NCBI GenBank assembly: GCA_964035795.1
Contig: OZ038323.1
Location: 3,021,381 to 3,085,380, forward strand
Source: Pterobdella sp. o SKG-2022
Lineage: Eukaryota > Annelida > Clitellata > Hirudinida > Piscicolidae
Length of the DNA: 64,000 nt
Direction of reading: 5' to 3'
Positions within the stretch are counted from its first letter, which is position 1, and each line of letters begins with the position of its first letter. Shown here piece by piece: positions 50,926 through 64,000 of the stretch. Position numbers and translations under genes: made by a program. The notes under the pieces were generated by a model that saw only the letters and a program-made list of their open reading frames with translations, searched no databases and was not told the DNA's origin.

Positions 50926-53900
50926 ATGGGAGACTTCGAAGGTTCTTTAAAAAACTTAATTGAACAAAAAACTTTGCGATGGATTTTCGTAGGTGGTAAA
51001 GGCGGTGTGGGCAAGACAACATGCAGGTTTGAATTTTAGACAAAGTTTACACTTTTATCTATAATATATATAGAGTTTTAAATATTTTTATCTTTTTATA
51101 CTATTTTTTAATAAACTTAAACATTACGTTGCATCATTTTCCACTTTAACAGTTGTAGTCTTGCTATCCAATTGTCTAAAGTGAGAAGATCTGTATTAAT
51201 AATCTCAACAGATCCTGCTCACAATATTTCAGATGCATTTGATCAGAAGTTCAGTAAAGTTCCTTCTTTGGTCAAAGGATTCAAAAATCTTTTTGCCATG
51301 GTATCTAATTCATAACTTGAAAATTTAAAATAAAAAATGAAATTTTTTAAATAAATTAAATATAATTAAAAAATTAAAAATGATTTTATAATTGTTTTTG
51401 AAACAATTATAAACATCAACAATATAAAACTAAAGGAAATTGATCCAAATGTGGGAATAGGAGAGTTACCAGAAGAGTGCTTTGAAGATCAATGTGGGTA
51501 GATATGACTAACAATATGCCTTAATAAAATACATCAAATATGTAATATGCTTTGACAATTGAGGTTATCATTTTATATATCTATTCTGATCATGACAATT
51601 GTTTGCATGGGAACATAAGTCAATCAATATCAATGGGTTAACTATTTTAAAATAGCAAACTTTATAACACTGAATAATAATAATCTATATATCCTGATAT
51701 ATTTATTTTTATGTTATTATCTTGGCTTCAAACTCACCTTGTGAGGTGTGTCTTTAATAAGAAGAGTGAAAATTTCAAAATGATAATAGTCTTTTAGATA
51801 GCAACAAGTAAAGTGACTGAGCTGAAAAAAATAGCAATATCTACTATTACTACTACTACTAATAATAATAATAATAATAGTATTCAATATAAAGAAATTA
51901 ATTATCAGTTTTATTATTAATTAATTCAAGAATAGTATCATTCATTAATGATAGCAATATATAAATAACCTCCACCTCTCTGTATAGCATCTCCATTTGG
52001 CATGGGTACAGCTATGATGCAAGATATGCTGCAAGCCCTGCCTGGCATTGATGAAGCCATGAGCTACTCTGAAGTTATGAAGTAAGCTCTTGTAGTATTC
52101 TTTTTTAATTTTTAAAAAATTATATGTATCAAAAGCTCATTTTTTTAATTAAATTATTTTTGAAATTTGATGTTATACTATTCAAAACAAAGCGATTCTA
52201 ATATGTATAGTTTCCTCATCACATTATATACAAACTTTCTTTTATTACTGCTATGGTTGTCAATTTTCTGTTATAAGTAAGCTAGTTGGTTGTTTAGTTT
52301 TTTCGCTTTTTTTCATAGGTTATTAAATAAAATGATTTTTTCCGAAAGCCACAATAAAATGAATATAATTTCAGAACACTGGTTAGTTTATTAAGATACG
52401 AAGCTTTTCGTTATCAACGTTACATTTTCAAGTATGATACTTGAAAATGTAACGTTGATAACGAAAAGCTTCGTATCTTAATAAACTAACCAGTGTTCTG
52501 AAATTATATTCATGTTATTGAATAAGTTTATTATCCATCATTTGTCATCAGACTAGTGAAAAGCATGAACTTTTCTGTTGTGGTGTTTGACACAGCTCCC
52601 ACTGGCCACACATTGAGGTTATTGTCTTTTCCCGAGGTGGCTGAAAAGGGTCTCGGCAAGCTAATGACTCTCAAAAATCAGTTTGGACCCATGATCTCTC
52701 AGGTTGTATGTGTTAATGCATTGGTATTTGTTTGAATGTTTTTGAGTAAAAACTTTAATTAAAATTTTTGTATCTATTTTAAATTTTATTTGATTCAATC
52801 AATCATGGTTTGATGTCTAAAATTAGCATTTAAACTCATTTCATTTCAATATATTCTAACATTTATTAAAATGTCGTCTACAGATGACAAGTATGCTAGG
52901 AATGACGGATTTAAACACAGATGACCTAACAGGCAAGTTAGAAGAAACTTTGCCCATTATTCGACAAATTAACAAACAATTCAAAGATCCTGTAAGTGTT
53001 GTAGTGTTTCTTATTAATCATTTAAATTCTTAAATGCAGCTTATGATAAATACCTTTGTAATTCATAGCATCAAATAAAAACAGATTCAGTAAAAACGAT
53101 AATAGTTTTATTTTTTAATAGTTTCTTCTTTATTTTAGAATAACTTTAGCCCACATCATAATAACATTGTTCACAATTATATGCAAATTTATTCAAAAAA
53201 TAAAACCCACACAAAATCAGGAACAAACAACTTTTGTATGCGTGTGTATAGCGGAGTTTTTGAGTTTGTATGAGACAGAAAGACTGGTGCAAGAGTTGAC
53301 AAAGGCTGGCATAGACACGCACAACATCATTGTCAACCAACTTCTCCTCAAGTCTGAAGGGTCGTGTAAAATGTGTGCATCTAGGATTAAAATTCAAAAC
53401 AAGTACCTCTCTCAGGTTTTAATTGAATAGTTTTTTTATAATAAAAAATTGTTAAAATTTTTTTAATTGTTGATTCATGCTTTGATGCTAAGAACAGAAA
53501 AAGCTTTAAGTTTGCCCTTGTGGCGCAATCAGTTAGCCTGCCGTACTTATAGGACAGTGCCTCAGGCTAAGAGATGTGGAGGTTGTGAGCTATAAGTAAG
53601 GTAAACAAACACAAAGTATTTATTAATAAAGTCACGAAACTTTATCAAGTGATGACTTGATAATGTATGCTAGACTTAAGAAGGGCTTCATAACTTTCAT
53701 GAATAAATACTTGTTTACCTTACTATTTGATTTAGACTATTCTACATCAGAGCTCTGCTTAAGAGCATTTGGGGGTGAAGTTATCAGCTAGGTTTAAAAG
53801 TAAATTTCTAATTGATAGGCTAGGTTCAAAAGAAACATTGGAGACATTAGTTAAAGCTACTGGTGTAAGATGGTTTGGTCATGTAATGAGGAGAGATGAG

Positions 53901-54539
53901 GAGAATCTATTAAAAAAGGCACTCACTTTCAAAATTGATGGTTTCAAAAAGAAGGGTAAACTGAAGATTAAGCAGATAAACTAAATAGTATTAGAAATTA
54001 TTAAAGTTATTTCAAATTAGAGAGATGCTTTAGATAGGAAGGAATGAAAATTGAAAGTATATAAAATTGCAAAAAATTTTTTTTTTGATGCAATAAATTT
54101 GGCCACCCTCAGTAAAGTGGGGGTTAAACCGGATTTAAAATCTTGTTATCTATTTGTCTATGCTTTGATTATGAGGGTTGCTGTCTGGGGTTTAGGCAAG
54201 TGACAATTTAATTAATAGTAGCAAATTATTTTCTTTGTCATCATTTAAAATTGCTGATTAAAAATTAAAATTCTTTCTCTATAGTTTCAAATTTAAAAAA
54301 AATATATGTGCTTTTGAATATTTATATTCAAGAATGATATAATGGATACACCATTAAACCAGATAGAAGATTTATACGACGATTTCCACCTGACGAAGCT
54401 ACCATTGATGGAACAAGAAGTTAGGGGCACCAAAAGCATAAGCAAGTTTTCCAAATTCCTCATAAAGCCTTTCAACCCCGCTGTACACAAGTTAACGTTG
54501 GATGATGATGGTGACAAAGGGGACGATGGCGCTCGTTAA
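50926..54539 (+). CDS. GET3: ATPase GET3/ASNA1 (tail-anchored protein targeting)
   Basis: Eight exons, phases matching: 50926-51026, 51153-51300, 51436-51493, 51988-52081, 52552-52702, 52884-52991, 53221-53415, 54333-54539; 353 aa. P-loop [10 protein letters not shown] at residues 23-32; then [74 protein letters not shown] and the zinc-binding CKMC (about 269-272) that holds the homodimer. It ends [16 protein letters not shown], an acidic tail. GET3 captures tail-anchored membrane proteins in the cytosol and passes them to the ER receptor. Exon 3 ends at 51493 (GTGGGT donor); the downstream GTAGAT would break the frame. Intron 4 carries a perfect palindromic foldback element; intron 7 carries a tRNA relic, another foldback and a retroelement scrap. 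Confidence 0.97.
51836..51880. repeat. (ACT)n / (AAT)n trinucleotide tract
   Basis: ATTACTACTACTACT passes into AATAATAATAATAATAATAG in GET3 intron 3. Confidence 0.85.
52359..52513. repeat. Perfect 155-bp palindromic foldback element
   Basis: Centred on base 52436 (CAAGTATGATACTTG), the two arms pair without mismatch out to ATGAATATAATTTCAGAACA on the left and TGTTCTGAAATTATATTCAT on the right, 77 bp per arm. Same family as the copies at 4.3, 21.9, 35.5 and 37.7 kb. It sits in GET3 intron 4. Confidence 0.95.
53514..53589 (+). pseudogene. tRNA-Ile(UAU)-derived relic, truncated
   Basis: GCCCTTGTGGCGCAATCAGT then TAGCCTGCCGTACTTATAGG closely follows the 5' half of animal tRNA-Ile(UAU), including the UAU anticodon region and the start of its intron. 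The match continues to GGAGGTTGTGAG and then stops. The T loop and the 3' acceptor strand are missing, so it cannot be a functional tRNA. It lies in GET3 intron 7 and may be the head of a SINE. Confidence 0.7.
53585..53732. repeat. Foldback element abutting the tRNA-Ile relic
   Basis: TAAGGTAAACAAACACAAAG TATTTATT on the left pairs with AATAAATACTTGTTTACCTTA on the right; the interior contains ACTTGATAATGTATGC, recalling the AAGCTTTT family core. The left end coincides with the point where tRNA similarity stops. Confidence 0.65.
53760..53985 (+). mobile_element. Non-LTR retrotransposon fragment
   Basis: Plus-strand peptide [20 protein letters not shown] followed by [15 protein letters not shown] is the C-terminal RW.GHV.R....LKKAL segment common in non-LTR polymerases. 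It is truncated and decayed, in GET3 intron 7. Confidence 0.7.
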
Positions 54540-55430
54540 GTGGTTCAGGGTTTTGTGGCTTATAGATCTTAGGGTTTAAAGGTGTGCAAAGAATTTGGAG
54601 GGTTTTATTTCGGTATGAGGTGGTGATTTTAAAAATGGACGTAAGCTTTGGTGATTTAAGGTGGAGCTATTTTAGTTAGTCACTGTTCAATATTTTTTGA
54701 TATTTGAGTTCTAGGAAGTTTAAATCAGTTTCAATAACATTTTAAAGTTTTCTAATGTAGTTTGAAACTGGATTTTAAGGCTAGTTCAATTGTAAAAGAA
54801 TATTCAAATTTACTCAAAAGAATTTTTCGTAATAAAAATTTGGATTCTTTTAAAACATGTTTATAAAACAAAAAAATGCTGATGGAAACACGCATGTAAA
54901 AAAACGTTCTCTAATTTCTGCTCATCATGAAGTTCTTATCTTTGCATTTTCTATTAGGTGATTTTAGCAATATTATAAAACGGTCGTTTGAGAATTTGTT
55001 GGAAAATGTGAGGCAAGATTTAGAAGAGTTTGTAAAAATTGTTTTTTAGTTTTTTTATCAAAATTTCTGCTGCTGTATTGAAATATTTTAGTCTTTTAAT
55101 AAAGAAAATTCAAAAAATAAATTTAATTTTGAAATAAACAGCTTTGAAAAAAAAGATTGAGCCTAAGCTTGTATAGAAGAACAAATTATTGTCAAAAAGA
55201 ATAAAATGCGTTTAAAAAGAAGTGATGCATTACATAGAAAAATGGAGTGAGTTGTATATCAAATTCAAGATAATAATGGTCTAAATAGAGTACATATGGG
55301 CACGATTTGCATAAGGGATTAAAATGGATTTGAAATTTCGGTATCTGCTATCAAACAAAAGTAAAAGAAGATTCTGAAAAGCAAAGGACCATTCACAAGT
55401 GGAAATTCACGCTTAGTGTAGAAAGCATAA
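54540..55430. other. Intergenic stretch, no gene seen
   Basis: 3' flank of GET3; AT-rich DNA with no supported exon. Confidence 0.45.
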
Positions 55431-55434
55431 AATT

Positions 55435-55655
55435 TTAAATTCTGACCAATAAAATCGAAGAGCTGGACCAGATTTTTAAATTTGCTATTTCTCTCGATAA
55501 GAAAGCATTGTTTTAGTTTTGTTCTGTTTTTTTATTATAATTTTATAAATGAATTTTACTTTAAAAAGGCTTTTTCAGCGAAAGAAATAGCAAATTAAAA
55601 AAGTTTGGTCCAAATCTGCTTCAATCCTAGTGATCAGGGTAAAAAACGTTATACT
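55435..55655. repeat. Foldback element of a third type
   Basis: GAGCTGGACCAGATTTTTAA ATTTGCTATTTCTCTCG on the left pairs imperfectly with AGCGAAAGAAATAGCAAATT..AGTTTGGTCCAAATCTGCTTC on the right. Related sequence (GTCCAAATCTGCTTCACTTC, GGGAGAAATAGCAA) occurs at 37310-37480. Confidence 0.55.
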
Positions 55656-55694
55656 TTATAAAGTAAGCATTAAGTTACTCTCCGTTTAGTGTGC

Positions 55695-56262
55695 GATAAT
55701 AATAATAATAATTAGTTATTTGTATAGCGCCTTTTAGGCATCGTTCAAAGGCGGTCTGCTACGAACTGCTTAAAGAAGAAAGTTTTAAGGTTTTTGAACA
55801 AAGTAGGATAGGAAAAAGATTTAAGATTAGGAGGAAGAGAGTTCTAGAAAAGTGGATCAAAAAAAGAAAAAGCAGATTTAGCATGCGAGTGAGAAAGAGA
55901 GATAATGAAAAGTTGAGAACGAGTAGAGGACCGTAGGCAGGCACGTTTAGGAGGTAGTAAGAGGTTAGAAAGATAGGAAGACGAAGTAGAATGAGAAATT
56001 TTGTACATAAGAGTACAGATTTTGAGAAAAAAGCAAAAGTGAGGAGGTAGCCAGTGAAGATCGACAAGAGATGGAGAGATATGGGAGAATTTAGGAGTAT
56101 GAGAGACCAGGCGTGCAGCAGAGTTGAAAGCTTTAGTTAGAGGATAAAGAGTAGATTTAGGAAGATTAAAGTACAAAGAATTGCAGTAATCAAGTCGGAG
56201 AGAACAAGGTAGCAGATAAGAATCTTAAGAGAGGCATCATCGAGATGAGAAGAGTTTTGATC
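55695..56262 (-). mobile_element. Non-LTR retrotransposon 3' end (L2/CR1-like), second copy
   Basis: Minus strand contains SSRLDDASLKIL-type sequence with YFNLPKSTLYPLTKAFNSAA, SPSLVDLHWLPPHFC and LLPPKRACLRSSTRSQLFII. It ends with GCGCCTTTTAGGCATCGTTC and an AATAATAATAAT tail at 55699-55711. Same family and truncation style as 37840-38420, with its own frameshifts. Confidence 0.85.
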
Positions 56263-56464
56263 GTAAATGTGAAGCTGAAATTAAATTTATAGGAATAAAA
56301 CCAAAATAAATTTTATATCGAGGCTTTCGAACTCACTTTGTGAAGGATAAAATCTATCAAACATTTGTTTTTTCATCAAAAAGCCACAGAAAAATCTATA
56401 GTTAACTACGCAAAACTCCACAGGAATGCATTTAAATATTTCAATCATTTTTTTACTTGCCAAA

Positions 56465-57813
56465 ATGATCAGAGTAACCCTCATTTTTGTTATATTTTTA
56501 TCTTTGGGTTCATGCGGTTTTTTAACAAAAGAACTAAAAGAAGGATTTATACAGGTTATTAATGGTTGGAGGTACCAGGCTAAGGACTACGAAGTTCTAA
56601 AAAAACTGGTGAAGATTTTTATTCTTTGTATAATTAAGTTTGAAACAGTCCATTTTAATCCAACTAAAGTATAGTATATTAATTTTTGTTATTTCATTGA
56701 ATAAGAAATGGAGTGAAGAGCTGGCGACTAAGGCCTTGGAGCATACAGATGGCTGTCTACATAACTCTTCCATTAAGGAAGCCAGAAATTCTTGGTTTAT
56801 GGGTTACAGCAACACGGGTTTGTATCCGGCCATGGCTGACTGGTATACACAAAAGCACAGCTACAAAATGGACTTAGACAACTGCACTAATAAATATGGC
56901 TGCGTAGACTACATCAATGTAAGCTAGACCTTTTTTATTATATAGAGTCAATTATAAAACTGAGATTTTGGAGAATGAAGATTGGAATCATCGCATTTGG
57001 TTTTAAGGCATATGTCGAGTAACTTTTCAATCACGTTTCAAATTAAAATTACGTATGATACGTTAAAGTTGATGTGCAACAAATCGAGGGAGGTAGGTTG
57101 CGCTTACAAAGAATGCACAAAAAATGTTCATTCGCAAGAAACTTGTGATGCCCCTAAACTGTGTGACAACAAGAACTATTGTGTTTACGGAGGCTGTGCA
57201 AAAATTGGCCACTTCTCACTCATTTGTTTGTTTGACCAAGGGTTTGTGATTTTCATTATCTCATAGTGTTTGAAATATTAGTTATTCTCATTATTGTTAA
57301 CAATATTCTTATAATTAGCATTTTTTGAATTAATAAATAACTAAGAACAGGATTCATTTATTCAATAAAAACATTTATGGAACGTTCCTTAAGTTTATTG
57401 ATTGTATAATATAATTTTTCAATTCTTCAATATTCATTTGGTTATATAATGTTCGTCATACAAAAAATGTCGGATGTTTTGTTCAATGAAAACTTTGAAT
57501 TTGTTTTCTATACAATTTCTCAGACTATTTTACTCTATAATTCATTTTTGAAGTATTATTTCCAAGTTTTGTTTTGACTTTGTTTTCACTAAATTTAGAA
57601 AAACCTTTTGAGCATACCTTATGGGCAGGTCTTAACAGAAGAACAAATTTTTCCATGAATGAAAATTTGAAAATTAATTTCAGATGTTACCAAAAGGGAC
57701 TTGAATGGCCTAAACCCTATTTCAAACCAGTTTACCATAGAAAGCCCGTGGACAGAACAAATAAAAAGAAGAAAAGAAAACATGGAAAAAAAGAAAACTC
57801 CGTTAAAAAATGA
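56465..57813 (+). CDS. Secreted CAP-superfamily (SCP/TAPS) protein
   Basis: Exon 1 56465-56608 begins MIRVTLIFVIFLSLGSCGF, a classic signal peptide. Exon 2 56706-56918 reads KKWSEELATKALEHTDGCLH and later YPAMADWYTQKHSYKMDLDN followed by CTNKYGCVDYIN. Exon 3 from 57069 continues LMCNKSREVGCAYKEC, so the junction forms YIN-LMCNKSREVGC, the CAP1 motif (Y.Q.VW..S..VGC) with Cys in place of Trp. Exon 4 (about 57599-57813) reads KPFEHTLWAGLNRR and ends in a Lys/Arg-rich tail. The order fits CRISP/allergen-5-like proteins, which act outside the cell. The catalytic-site-like His of CAP2 is uncertain. The exon 3/4 junction does not resolve to a clean phase, so that boundary may be wrong or the gene damaged there. 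Confidence 0.72.
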
Positions 57814-58171
57814 AGAAAACATATGAATTGAATTTTTCATTCTAAATTTATTGAAATTTCACCTTCAATAAACGAGATCAATTTTTATTATAATTCCTAT
57901 TTAGTTTGTGGCTTTTAAAGACACCTTATCTAAATATAACTGTATTTTTTTAATACACTTCTCATTAAGAAAAATTAGCTATCTATTCACATATAAAAAT
58001 TATCGGTGCTAAAAAATTTACAATCTCAAACTGGAATCTTTTTATCTCAGAATAAAAAATGTTTTTAAAACATAACTTTATTCTTCACACACTACAATCT
58101 AACAAAATTTCGTTGTAGGAATTCGACAAAATTTGGTTCAAGTAATAATATTTTATAATCGAATTGTAAAA

Positions 58172-64000
<5,829 letters not shown>

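Noticed and set aside
51494..51497. GET3 exon 3 ending at the GTAGAT donor (51498)
   Set aside because: It leaves the wrong phase and produces a stop in the next exon; the GTGGGT donor at 51494 restores the frame and the alignment.
53514..53589. Functional tRNA-Ile(UAU)
   Set aside because: The T arm and 3' acceptor strand are absent.

Overview
This is an AT-rich window from an intron-rich animal genome. The genes are split into short exons with GT/AG boundaries and matching phases. Introns and intergenic DNA carry GATA/TATC, GAT and AAT microsatellites, foldback elements and non-LTR retrotransposon debris. The gene content (CBL, NDUFAF6, coactosin, JMJD4, GET3, RABGAP1) is metazoan. A spiralian such as a leech-like annelid is my guess from the repeat style only; it is inference. 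There is no bacterial gene, CRISPR array or operon.

Layout, left to right. The N-terminal exons of a CBL-type E3 ligase run off the left edge on the minus strand (up to 1194). A TSSK/CAMK-like protein kinase follows (2120-6109, minus), then the complex I assembly factor NDUFAF6 (6853-9507, minus, 5' end unresolved). An eight-exon gene at 13248-18414 (minus) joins three pairs of ZAP/PARP12-like CCCH zinc fingers to a complete TREX-type DEDDh 3'-5' exonuclease. Coactosin (18963-20405, minus) has foldback elements in its first two introns. A long gene-poor stretch (20406-24579) precedes an unidentified coiled-coil, Asn-rich protein (24580-32362, minus).

From 32.4 to 43.2 kb the window is mostly repeats: a decayed LINE, a decayed C2H2 zinc-finger gene, a LINE 3' end and a retroelement C-terminus. 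Next come an acidic/proline-rich unidentified gene (43254-46183, minus), a PX-like protein (47051-47866, minus), JMJD4 (48519-50700, minus) and GET3/ASNA1 (50926-54539, plus). JMJD4 and GET3 start codons lie head to head, 225 bp apart. Both have plausible roles in protein biogenesis: JMJD4 hydroxylates the termination factor eRF1, and GET3 delivers tail-anchored proteins to the ER. A secreted CAP-domain protein (56465-57813, plus) and the N-terminal half of RABGAP1 (58172 to beyond 63871, plus) close the window. The last RABGAP1 intron holds a retrotransposon 3' end with a 275-bp tandem triplication.

The most notable object is the CCCH-TREX fusion. It couples a ZAP-like RNA-binding module to a nuclease in one polypeptide and is the best candidate here for an undescribed nucleic-acid defence or turnover factor. 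Exon structures were built by hand from splice signals, phase continuity and family alignment from memory; no search was run.
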